Origin: Cryptomeria japonica
Taxonomy: Eukaryota > Streptophyta > Pinopsida > Cupressales > Cupressaceae
Direction of reading: 5' to 3'
NCBI RefSeq assembly: GCF_030272615.1
Contig: NC_081408.1
Location: 764,852,173-764,916,172, forward strand
DNA length: 64,000 nucleotides
In this document: one piece after another, positions 11,401-21,655 of the stretch
Numbering within the stretch: position 1 is the first letter of the stretch
Layout: each line of letters begins with the position of its first letter
The notes under the pieces: model-generated
Told to the model about the DNA's origin: nothing
What the model saw: only the letters and a program-made list of their open reading frames with translations
Databases searched by the model: none
Program-made: the position numbers and the translations under genes

Positions 11401-11771
11401 TGAACAACTTGTGGTGTGATATCATGCGTTCTCTCTAGGTACATCTTGTCACCATGAACTCTGCTCGGAATGATTCTAATATGGTCATCTATGAAATCCT
11501 CTAGGAAGTAAACCGCATTATGAAGTTTCTTATTCTCCAAATTGCTATACTCCAGTTTGATCTTTTTATCTTTCCCACAATACAGACCTAGCTGCGAGTG
11601 GATTGCTAGAGACCCTAGGTCTTCAATTTTACAGTCTATATAATCAGATATTCCTTCTTCCACTATTACTCCAACAGGAACTTGTGATAGAGCATTGTAT
11701 TTGGACTTGCATTGAATGAAGCTTATTGAATCGACAGATGCACTAGAGCTAGTATGAGATGCGGAAGCCAT
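8442..11771 (-). pseudogene. B ORF2: about 1,110-codon frame of unknown family
   Basis: I do not recognise this protein. One reading frame runs from ATG at 11771 (context ATCATGGCTTCC) to TAA at 8442-8444 with no frameshift, interrupted by ten stops at 11301, 10974, 10263, 9957, 9780, 9744, 9723, 9678, 9249 and 8955. Seven are TAG, one TAA, two TGA; each is one C-to-T change from CAG, CAA or CGA. Residues 1 to about 265 look globular with Cys and aromatics. About 370-450 is basic with an NLS-like KRKRKKR at 417-423. About 660-840 is a Lys/Glu-rich charged helix with a 17-residue repeat (KRKEAEKKKEEEEKEEE). About 845-1109 is leucine-rich and coiled-coil-like. It occupies the place of pol. It could be a captured host gene or an old retrotransposon accessory gene. 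Confidence 0.75.
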
Positions 11772-12214
11772 GATAAAAACAGAAAACTCGAGAAATACCT
11801 TTCAGGAATCGAGAATTTAGGGCTTTCAGATTCTACTTCGCCTCACACTTCATCGATTGCAAAATCACCGCTTTGCATTCTTCTCTTGACCGTTTGTAAT
11901 TTGCTTCTGAATTTCCTTCAAGGTTTCTAAATTTCTCTGAATCATAGCACAAATCACTTTTTCGTCGCTCTGCACTTGAAAACCTTCTTCGCTCAAAAAA
12001 TGATAGTGATAAATGATTTGAAAAATTCCTTTTGAGCATATTCCTCACCAACTGTAATTAATGCTCCACCATTGGGGCGTAAACCCTAATTTGCCTTTTA
12101 CCTTTTCCGGTCTTCCGCCAATTGACAGGTATCGCATACTGGTTAAGTTCTTTTATCGGTGTAAACCGAGGGTTCGAAACATTTCGTCGTTTTCTCCCCT
12201 AAGCTTTTTGATGC
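11772..12214 (-). other. B: spacer between gag and ORF2, possible 5' UTR or promoter of ORF2
   Basis: No coding frame is conserved. About 310 bases upstream of the ORF2 start the minus strand contains TTAGGGTTT (+ strand AAACCCTAA, 12081-12089), the telo-box motif common in promoters and 5' leaders of plant housekeeping genes. The rest is unremarkable. It may be the leader of a captured gene, but the motif is short and common. Confidence 0.4.
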
Positions 12215-13492
12215 TTAGTTTGTCAGTTCCATTATTTCCACACTAGGTGTAGAAACCGGTTCTTCCTGTAACACTACTGGTTTCTTCTTCCAGGTTTTGT
12301 TCATATCCACTTGAACAGTGTCAATATCAATCTTTCCTTCCGAAGTGACCGGTATATCATTCGATATGTTCTTTCTTGATCTGCAGAATCTGGCAATGTG
12401 ACCCGGTTTGTTGCAATGATAGCAGACCATTCCAGATGCTCTCTAAGGTCCATTATTCATTTTGTCGTTCTTCCTCCTGCATGTTGCAGTAGTGTGACCA
12501 TGATTATGATAGATCAAACAGTTTTCTCTCCATCCGATTGTCGCTTGATAGCCACTGCTTCTTGACTGATGATAGAAGGCATTAAACCGGTTGTGGTTCC
12601 GGTTCACAAAAGGTTTGAAACCAACTCCTTGAGTCCTCTAAGGATATCTTCCAGTGTTGTTCATAATAGACCTGCATTTAGATGCTCTGTGCCCAAACTT
12701 GTTGCATGCATAACAGTTACCATTGAATTTATAGGATCTAGGCTTATCATTTAGAAAATAAGGAACATTATTGTAAGCCTTACTCCTACACACATTGGCA
12801 GTATGTCCTTCTTTAAGATAGTTAAAGCAAACAGGTTTAAACTTTTGCTTACCTTTATCCTTTGATGTCGGTTGTTTCTTTGATGCTCGAGCATTTGTAC
12901 CAAAGGTCTCACCTTCCTCATGACTAGAATAACCAAGTCCATCAATATTCTTGACAGGTTTGGTAGATTCAAGCTTTTGCTCTAGCTTAACAGTACTCTT
13001 GTTGAACTTAGCAAGTATTTCCTTTGACTCAGAGAGTTCTTTGGAAATAGCAGCATTTGTTTCCATCAGGTTTTCATTCTCAGAGATGGCAATGTTCAGT
13101 TCTCCTTGCATTTCTTCCTTTTCCACTTTGCTCACATTGAGTTGAGTAGTTAGGGCACTGATCTCTTGCTTCAGCTTGGAGTTTTCATGATCTTTGTCTT
13201 TGACCAGATCTTCAGCTTTCCTCTAGTTCTCAAGCTCTTGACACATTTGAATAGTTAGTCCTTCCAATTCTTTTCTCAGGTTGGAATTGGATTCATTCAT
13301 CTTTTCTACTTCGTGAATCAGGGCTTCCATGTCCACTTTATCAGAAGAACTATTTTTAGATAGCTCCATCATCTTTTCAGCATGTTCTCTCCTCTTTTCT
13401 TGAGATGCCTTATATTTGACCATAAGATCATCATAGGCTTGCTCAGACTGAGTGAGCTTATGAGTAAGTTCCCTCAATGTGTATTCCCCCAT
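12215..13492 (-). pseudogene. B ORF1: gag-like protein with coiled coil and four zinc knuckles
   Basis: The frame starts at ATG 13490-13492, about 40 bases after the primer site, and stays in register to the stop at 12215, with three internal stops (TAG at 13223, a TAG near 12638 and a TAG just before 12430). The first 200 residues are heptad-rich and polar, without the usual copia gag N-terminal domain. Four CCHC-type knuckles follow: CFNYLKEGHTANVC, CYACNKFGHRASKC, CLIYHNHGHTATC and CYHCNKPGHIARFC. In the first and third the second Cys is Tyr. Knuckles bind RNA during packaging. The frame ends soon after the last knuckle, where copia elements would continue into protease; none follows. Confidence 0.75.
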
Positions 13493-13528
13493 ATCTCTTT
13501 CCAAGTGGTTAAACTTATAGAAAGGTAG

Positions 13529-13540
13529 GCTTTGATACCA
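13529..13540 (-). other. Primer binding site of B
   Basis: Minus strand TGGTATCAAAGC, two bases after the 5' LTR end, matches the plant initiator tRNA-Met primer site (usual form TGGTATCAGAGC). Copia element G has the same start at 45015. Confidence 0.85.
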
Positions 13541-13542
13541 AT

Positions 13543-14671
13543 TGATGAATACTAAGTGGGGAGGTGAATTAGTATTCCAAAAATCTTTGTACTTAAACAC
13601 TTTGCTAGACTAATAGTAAACCGGTAAAACAGTTTAGCAGACAAACCGGTTAGCACACATGCAAACCAAATAGAAAATAATGCATTCACCCATAGAAGCA
13701 CAAACACCATAACACAAGAGATTTTGACGTGGAAACCCAAATGGGAAAAACCACGGTGAGATGGAACTCACAAGTAACTATCTGCAGAATAGGAACTAGA
13801 CCGATTAAGGTCATACAATGTTCTTTACCAGAACAGATCCTGTTAGGAATCTCAATCTCTGTTAGGAGATAAGTCCGATTAAAGACTACCTTGCTAGAGG
13901 ATTTTAGATCCATAGATGTGAACCACCTTGTTAGAGGATTTACAAAAGGCTTTAGGGCCTACCCAGTTAAGGGCTACAGACTTGTCGAAGATGTGAGTAA
14001 TCAAAAAGTGAGTGATGTAGCTAATAGCACAGATTGCTTGATTAGATCCTTGATAGCTCGTTCCTAATGCATTCCAGCATTACTTCAATCTTCTACACAT
14101 TCATACTCTCTCTAACTTATCAACCACCTTAAACCCTAGCAACAACATCAACAACGTAAAACCCTAGATATGATGTCCTTATAAAGGAATCTGATTTCAT
14201 GTCGGTCCAATAGGATTACAATACAATTTCCTAGGTTCAATGCATCTAGACATATTTTGTAACATGACACAAAAAGAATCATTAAAGTGTCGGCACCATC
14301 AAACAATTGGTGGATGGTAACTCATCACAAAATGTCAATTGGTAACTCATCACAGAGTATTACCGGTTCATACAAAATACCGGTTTAAGTAAAATACCGG
14401 TTGCCAGTTTGACAAAATGAAGACTGGGATATATGTGTTCCACCGCTTTGATCCTTCATACCGCTTGAGATCCTCGAACCGCTTGGGGTCAACATACCGC
14501 TTTAGATTGGTAATTATTTTCTACAAAACACCAATAGTCTAAGGACTATAATGCATCATCCCGGTTGGAACAAGTATCGGTTGAACTTTAACTTATACAT
14601 AAAAAAGTGATCTCAATGCAAGTGTGTGTCCATCAATGACAATCACAACATAATCATAAAAAATGCCAACA
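13543..14671 (-). repeat. 5' LTR of B
   Basis: 1,129 bp, the same length as the other LTR. It is next to the primer site, so it is the 5' LTR of a minus-strand element. TATA box at 14178-14185 (minus). Confidence 0.95.
14178..14185 (-). promoter_or_regulatory. TATA box in the 5' LTR of B
   Basis: Minus strand TTTATAAG, conserved with the other LTR. This copy would drive the genomic RNA of B. Confidence 0.5.
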
Positions 14672-14676
14672 AAAAC
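14672..14676. repeat. Target site duplication of B (right), AAAAC
   Basis: Identical to 7040-7044. Joining 7044 to 14677 restores the A tail with its TGGTGAAAACC repeat units. Confidence 0.9.
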
Positions 14677-16214
14677 CACTTCGGTGGCGCCCTGGGCAAG
14701 TACCATGGTGAAAACCGGGTCATCGGCACCATGTGTAGAGATATTGCTCCTCCCTCCTTCAGGATTCCATTTCACCCTTCACTTTGCACACACTCACAAC
14801 CTATCCATTCATAACAAACTTACCCATTCATATCATGGCTTGTTATTGATCTACCTAAGATTGGTTAGCCATTCATAATAATCCTTCCTTTTCACAACCT
14901 TTCCATCCATAATAAATCAGCTCCTATCTATGGCTAAGGCAAATCCTACGTCTCGTGACGGGTGTGGAACTGAGAGCATCTCCTGTTCTGAGGAGTACAG
15001 TTTCTTCTAGTTTTCTTCAGTCTATTCGCGCACAATCCACAATAAAGCAACACTTGCATCGCAAATCTGCAATAAAGTTATGTCTTCTCTGTAATAAAGT
15101 ATCAGCTGCATGGATTCAATCAGTTTCAGATGAGATACAGCAGCAACAATGGGCTTCAACAAATCAAATCTTTCAACAGACTCAGACAACATTATGGTTC
15201 AATGCTATCAATCATTTTGTGAAAGTAAACATTGTGACCACAATCAAATAAGACTTATACAAGTGACAAGAGACACTAAACTTGAGGACTACAGAGGATG
15301 TTGGTGTCGAGTCTTGGTTTTCTTTTGATTTTTATCTTTTTTGGTGACATGTCTTTTAGCTTTTCCAAGATGCCTCTGACTAGAGATTCTATCTCCAGGA
15401 TGTCTTTGACTACAAAGGTGAGGATGGGGTATTGTCACCTATTTTTATTTGTTGTCTGTGGATTGTGTTTTAGTAATGCTTTGACTTGTCCAAGGATATG
15501 AGGACACTATGAGTCTAGTGTGAATTGGGGCATTCCTTGTTTGTGACTATCTTATCTCAATGCAAATGGGTACAATGACCTTCTAGGTCAAACATATACC
15601 TTAATTGTCATAACATATTTGCCATAATAAAGCTCAATGATGATAATGCACAAGAAGCTCTCACTTTCATATCTTCTATCTTCCATTCCTCTTTCTTGAT
15701 TGACCTCCATCGTCCTTCTTGAGTCCGTGTAGCCTGCTATCACATGACTGAGTATAATGACACACCAAAAATATCTGCATTTCATGTAGTTTGCACCTGC
15801 ATTTATCACATATAAGCATTTCATACATACATATAGATATCACAATTACACCATATCCTTCACACAACACATGTTAGCACATTTTACATTCTCATCATGT
15901 AAATAGTTATTTGCATTCTCATATTCATCCGCATTTCATACATAACATATAAAACATAAAAGAACAAAAATATAGCATTTCATCATATACATATTTGCAT
16001 CCATATCATAAGCATACATCATAAAACATATAGAAGCATCACATAGGTACACATGCATATAGCTGCCACAAAGATGAATCATCTCATATATATATCAAAA
16101 TCATAAGTGTCATGATACAATGATGTCAAAATCATATGGCTACAATCACCCAAAGGTATCTACATCATCATACAAAATGGTACAAAACTGATACATAGGG
16201 AGCCCTCTAAGGCT
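14677..16214 (+). other. A: 3' non-coding tail
   Basis: No supported gene. It begins with short hairpin units (CCACTTCGGTGG; then CCGGGTCATCGG). From about 15580 to 16190 it is a low-complexity run of CATATA/ATCATA words, the counterpart of the ATGATG-rich tail of E (60904-62000). Short ORFs here show no family features. Confidence 0.6.
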
Positions 16215-18074
16215 ATGATGAACTCCCTCCCTCGGATCTGGCTGGCCTCGACGGAGTTTGATCCTTGGAAGGACCTGCCCCAGGATCATCTCTCCTACCC
16301 CCTCAATCTAGTGGTGGTGGAGGACCCATGACCCCACAGCTCGATGCCTATCTCCTATCCCTCCCTCCACTGGTTGTCATTGTCCGTGATGGTCTACGGA
16401 AGCTCCTGGCCCATTGCTCTGGTGGCATGACCCCATAGTATAGGTCTCTCCAGTAGCCTATCTCCTCCCCGTCTCATAAAACATAAGCATATCTAGCTCC
16501 TGTGTCCTCTGTCACCTGCCTCCCTGCCTTCAGTGTTGTCGCAGCCTTTGTATAGCACTGAATGGCCTGATCCATCTCCTGCTCTATGTCCCTCAGCTAT
16601 CTCCAGAGCCTATCCCTAGCAGATCTCCCTCAACTCTAGTAACTCATCCTCCTTCTCCTCCCCTCCCCTATACCTGTGGCTGTACCTATGGCTGCTCATG
16701 TGGCTACCCCTACCCCTGTCCTCATCCTTGTCCCTGTACCTACCTGGGACCCTATGCTGCTGGCACCTGTAAAGGTAAACCACCTCGGCCTCTCACCACC
16801 CGATCCTATCTCTCCTCTCCACCCTCTCTCCATAGAGCCACTCTCCTCTCCCCTATCACACCCCACCTCCTCCATCGGCCTCTACTCCCACCATCTCCAT
16901 CATCATCCTCATCCCCCCTGCCATCTCCATCTATCTGCTCACCTAGATCTATCAGTCGAGGAAATGGATGCTCAACCCAATATGCAGTATACTTTGCATC
17001 CATCCCTGCATCCTCTATCTTTGGCCCCATATCCCAAGGCAAGGGAGTCATCTCCACCAGTTGCATCACTTCCTGATCATATGATAACAATGGCCCGAAG
17101 TGTGCCTGATCTCTCATTGTCTGAGCATACATCCTAGAACCCCATGGCATCCGTTGAATCCTGTCGAACTACCTGCACACCCAGTCAACCAACTGCCTCT
17201 CTAGTATATAGGGCATCCACCCAATCAGATACCTACTCCTGAAGGTGTATGGCAGCTCCACTGCATCATCCTCCCACTCCTTGCACTCTCGGTATGGTCT
17301 CCATACCACAGTGTCAATCTCATCGATGACCCTGCACTAGTGCTCTAGTCTCCCGATCCGCGTCTATGAGGTAATCATATCATATAAGTGAACAAAACTG
17401 CACCCATGGCCCCTGCCTCTGAAATGAATCAGTCGGGTAACCGACAGATGCTCATAAGCCCATACCTGCAATAATGTCACTTTGCAGCCCAATCCTACGG
17501 ATCCATGGTATAAAAACTGATGAAGCTCATAATACAAATGTGCCAGCACGCATGGTCCCCGAGCATATCTGGTATGCTATGTCACCAGTGTCTCCAATGT
17601 GCTCCCCCAGCCCACAGCCAATCCTCATGTTGCCCTATCCAGACACAAGAACCCACTGATCACTCCTACCAGTACTAATGGTAGTGCTAATCTTGTCTGT
17701 GTCATGGTATCCCATGCCACATGTCCAACCCTCATCTCTAGTCTGGGATCCTGAAACACTCATCTCAAGGCATCTCTATCTCCATCTCGATCGTAGGGAA
17801 TCAACTCCCCATCGATCGGTATCCTCAATATCCTGTACACATCCTCCAAGGTGACTATCATCTCACCCATAGGCAAATGAAACATGCAAGTCTCTGAGTT
17901 CCATCTCTCAGCTAATGCAGTCAGCAATCCCATGTTCACTTGAAACTCAGGCACATATAGAATGAATCGCAAGCCCATAACCTCAATAGTTGCTCTGTCC
18001 TCAAATGTCAGCTCTGGTCGTAAACTCTGAGTCGATGGGAATCTCTCTCGTGACTCCAGCATAGGTAGGTACTC
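16215..18074 (-). pseudogene. A: antisense PMD (plant mobile domain) gene
   Basis: Minus-strand coding opposite to pol. An intron acceptor (TTTGACTGCAG, ending at 18075) precedes the exon. The PMD core is clear: LTALAERWNSETCMFHLP, then GEMIVTLEDVYRILRIPIDG at about 17820-17900, matching the E protein and the MAIN-type PMD signature of plants. Segments at 17364-17549 (VTLLQVWAYEHLSVTR) and 16806-17150 stay in the same frame as the N-terminus. Stops interrupt it, for example TGA at 17760. The tail is Gly/Asp/Arg-rich and less conserved; its end is approximate. PMD proteins are linked to silencing and transposon biology in plants, but the role inside retrotransposons is unknown. C sits just upstream and separates it from its promoter at about 30850. 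Confidence 0.75.
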
Positions 18075-18103
18075 CTGCAGTCAAACAACTCAACTATGTC
18101 AGT

Positions 18104-18107
18104 TAAA
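18104..18107. repeat. Target site duplication of C (left), TAAA
   Basis: TAAA matches 29859-29862 on the far side of C. Confidence 0.75.
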
Positions 18108-18156
18108 GGGTGTGTGCACAAAGATGGTGGTCAGAAAAGTGGACACCACCCAAAAA
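18108..18156 (+). repeat. Left terminal inverted repeat of C
   Basis: About 48 bp, imperfect inverted match to 29811-29858: the core TGCACAAAGATGGTGGTC and the inner word AGTGGACACC are shared, with a small length difference between them. Confidence 0.8.
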
Positions 18157-18164
18157 AAACTTGG

Positions 18165-18480
18165 AAAAATAGGCAGCGCGTACGTGGTTTTAAAATTTCA
18201 AATTCCCGCATACACGCTTAGGTTTGTTCTTCCCAAGCCTAGAAAAGGTAGCACGTACGTGCTGAGCTTAGGAAACTGAGCGCGTACACGCTACACCTAG
18301 GAAAATTAGCGCGTATGCACTGCTTATAGGAAAATGAGCGTGTACGCACTAATAATCCTAGTAAAACCGCGTACGCGGTGCTTGATGAAAAAAGTTTTTA
18401 AAAAAAACTGGGTCCTCATTTACCCGAAAAGCGCATTTTTTACTTTCTTTTTTTCCCATTTTCTAACCTAAACCGCGAAC
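18165..18480. repeat. C: left subterminal array of CGTACGCG-type palindromes
   Basis: About ten degenerate copies of a half-palindromic word such as GCGCGTACG, GCACGTACGTGC, GAGCGCGTACACGC, GCGCGTATGC, CGCGTACGCGG spaced 25-45 bp. Similar clusters occur at 27365-27515 and 28915-28990, and weaker ones at the right end of C2 (41215-41360). Repeated subterminal words are typical transposase-binding sites in plant DNA transposons; binding is inferred. Confidence 0.6.
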
Positions 18481-18505
18481 GGGGTGCGAAATTTGTCCTC
18501 AGGCT

Positions 18506-21123
18506 ATGGATCAAGGTTATTTTTTGTTTTTTTTGTCTTTCTTTCTGGTTTATGCAATTTGTTTTACATTTTGAATTTAATTTCATTAATTTTGATTAGG
18601 TTTTTTCATTTTTTGTTTCAAAAACCATATTCTTCTAATCCAAAACAAGAACAACCAAATGCACCTCCTGAAAACCCTCAAGAACAACCAAATGCACCTC
18701 CTGAAAACACACAAGAACAACCCCCAATTCCTCCTTTTGACCGCACAGCCGAAACACAAGAAGAATTAATTAATTAGTTAGGGCAAAATACATCCAAAAT
18801 CAATAGGCTGATTGTAAAATTGAAAACTTCTAAACTTGAGCATCATCAATCCCTCGCCACTAGCCTAGAAACATTAGCTAGTGGTGCCATAGCTGTTTCC
18901 ACAGAAATTACCAAATGGGGAAGCTTTAGGGATAGGTGTCGTCAATTCTATGCCAATGGGCCATCATACGAAGGAGTTAAAAACAAAAATATTTCTAAAC
19001 AACAAATATGTGCCCTTTTTGTTGATCCCAAAACTGGTCAGTCATTACCTCCTAATGCAAAGAGGTTTCCCATACATTGGTGTACCAATGTGTAGATGAA
19101 GAATCTTTTTTGGCAGATGTGGTGGATGGTCTTTGACGATCCACCTTGTAATAATTATGAGGTGCCATTATATTTTTTGAGAAAAATATATTGTGAGTTT
19201 GTGCTCAATGTGCGCCCAAATTATTTTGACATAAGAGAGTTTCATGGTAGAGGTGGTGGCTCTGCCCAAGATAGACCTGGAGCCCATAGGCGATTAGCCG
19301 CGGAGAGTCGCCATCCCCTAGCACCCAAACCCAAGGTGCATCAGGCTGTCTTATTAGAGCTGAAAGAGTCGATCGAGCTACAGACTCTTCAGGCGGCCAC
19401 AACATTGATTGGTGCCATCATCTAGCATGGGACAACATTAGCACACCCTATTATATTGGATGATGAGCCATTAGAGGGCGACAGAGATCCCTTCAAAAAT
19501 ATGTGTGTCAGTTGCTTGGGGATATGCTCGAGGATAGATGATGCAGCCGGTGTAGATGGATACTCATATCATCTATGCATGATTTGCGTTGTATATGTCA
19601 GGCTCACACGATTGAGGATGTCATGCTGACAGATGAGTTGATGGATATGGTGTTTGCCCATGAGCCACAGACATAGGTGTGTTGATTTGAATTCATAACA
19701 TTTTATTTATCAGTCACTTTAATTTTGTAATTACATAAATGAATTTTCATTTATACATCGATTTAAATTGAGACAAATAATATGCATTTCAGGATGCAGC
19801 AGCGGTATCCCATACACCTCCCCCAGTTACCACAGCTGCAACTTTGACGCCTGAGGTATAAATTTTGTAACATGTTAAAATAGAATAGTACACTTTGAAT
19901 TCAAAAAAATACAAGATATACTAACTATCTTTAATGCTTGGTCCAATTTCTAGTTTGTAGGTGTTGACAGGGGACGAAATGTCCCAGATTGATGACATCA
20001 CGCTATCGGCGATCGATTTTGGCCTACAAGGCTATACGGTATCATATTTTGTACAACTCTTTTTATGTATTGTTTTGATGGAATATGCAAGTCATTTCAT
20101 TTTAGATTTTAAAATTATGTTTAATTTATTATCTGTACTAATATCTCATGTTCATTTTCTATTTTTAGGGCACCCCCTCCGCGTCTAGGGCTCGTCCGAA
20201 GAAAAAGAATATCTCAAAGATGCCAAAATGTGTGAAGAAGGTAATTGAACACATTTTTAGTTGTACAATTGTTTGAAAATGTTGAAATCAAGTATTAGTT
20301 GGGGTTTGTAGATTGATTAGTGTTTTTCATCTATTTTACATGTACAACGGCCATTGAGCTTTGTGGATATGTTGAATGCACCTGATTCGCCCGCGAATCA
20401 AGAGAGGGCAGAGGTATGTATCTCTACTTTATTTTCTTGATTTCATGATTATATGCACGCGTACATGTGAACTTGTGATATATTATAATCTTACATTTTT
20501 TTCATATAGCAAATATCCATACCTATTTCGTCAATGGCAAACCCTCCTCCTTGCATTGGAGAAGCATATTAGGATCCAGTACACTTTTGTTTGATATGTA
20601 AAATTAATTTTTTTCAACCTTCAATACTTATCATTATATTAAATGTATTTAATCTTTGCACCTTTTTTGTATAGGTAATAGCGACCGTTTCTACATCGAT
20701 GGTGAGCCATCCTCAGTCCATTGGAGAAGCATCTGAGGCACAGGTACGTCATTGTTCTCTATATTATAGCTTTAAAGTGTTTTTGATATATTTATGTTAG
20801 TACATTGTATTAATTGTACATTTAATCTACAATAGACTTGTTCGCGGTACGGCCATAATGTGGATCCATTTAAGTCTTCAAGAAAACTCCTAAGAGTGAC
20901 AAGGAGAGGAGAGCGAAGACATTAGCTCCTAGATCAGCCGATGAGGTAATCTACATTTCAATTGCAAAGGAATTAAAGTTAAATTGCATAGTTATGATGT
21001 CAATTGTGAACTATTTTCTACAAAAGAATTCTAACTTGGCTTTTGAATTGTGGTTTTGCAACCATCTACAGAGCCGCATACTGCACCGAAGAGGCTTGAT
21101 TTTGATGATCCACCAGAAGTTTA
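18506..21123 (+). CDS. C: unknown multi-exon accessory gene (probably decayed)
   Basis: I do not recognise the product. A probable start ATG at 18506 is followed by a T-rich intron to about 18643. The main exon to about 19676 encodes a Pro/Gln repeat (QPNAPPEN twice), a helical stretch (RLIVKLKTSKLEHHQS) and a conserved-looking core (GSFRDRCRQFYANGPSYEG; FWQMWWMVFDDPP). In-frame TAG codons occur near 18775, 19093 and 19423. Then come at least six short exons each bounded by ag/gt: 19793-19856, 19959-20036, 20169-20240, about 20349-20413, 20510-20580 and 20676-20742. The late exons share the word CATTGGAGAAGCAT. DNA transposons often carry such a second gene next to the transposase. Exon ends are by eye. 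Confidence 0.45.
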
Positions 21124-21655
21124 GGATCATATAGTGTTAGTTTTGGTCATAGAATGACCAATACATGTAGATATATTCTACATTTTTATTGTATATCGAT
21201 TTGGACATGGCATATGCCACATTTTTGTAATACTTGTATTGACTTGGCAGACATGCATTTTTTTATATATATAAATATCGATATTCGATCCAATAAATGT
21301 GTAATGAGTTCATTATTTTGTATTTGTTGTATTTTGTGGTTTTCCTTTTATAAATTTAAATGAATATTTGTATATGTAATCAACAATATGAATATAAACA
21401 ACAAAAATATATGATATAAAGCATTGCAATCGTGGAATATGATTTGATAAAATTTCTAAAATGTTGAATTAACCATACAAAACTCCTTGTATTCAGTTCA
21501 TTATTGTGTATTCATTGTATTTGGTGGCTTCCCTTTTATACATTTTAAATGAATATTTGCATATGTAATTAACAATATGAATATAAACAACAAAAATCGA
21601 CAATATGAATTTAAACAACAATGTGTTTGGTGCGAGAGCACCCTCACGCTCGCAA
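21124..21655 (+). other. C: AT-rich spacer with an imperfect direct repeat
   Basis: No gene. The segments at about 21300-21400 and 21500-21600 repeat each other (TTTGTTGTATTTTGTGG... and ...ATGAATATAAACAACAAAAA), so this is a roughly 200-bp tandem duplication. Confidence 0.5.

Larger units (their letters stand above)
7045..14671 (-). mobile_element. Element B: complete non-autonomous LTR retrotransposon with unknown second ORF
   Basis: 7,627 bp flanked by AAAAC duplications. On the minus strand: 5' LTR (14671-13543), primer site, gag-like ORF1 (13492-12215), a spacer, ORF2 (11771-8442), polypurine tract (8188-8174) and 3' LTR (8173-7045). LTR ends are TGTTGGCA...TTCATCA. There is no protease, RT, RNase H or integrase anywhere inside. 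The LTR ends, primer site and the leader word TAACCACTTG match copia element G, so B is likely a copia-related parasite of a G-like helper. The two LTRs have equal length and differ at roughly 50 sites by eye (about 4-5%), so the insertion is not recent. Confidence 0.9.
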
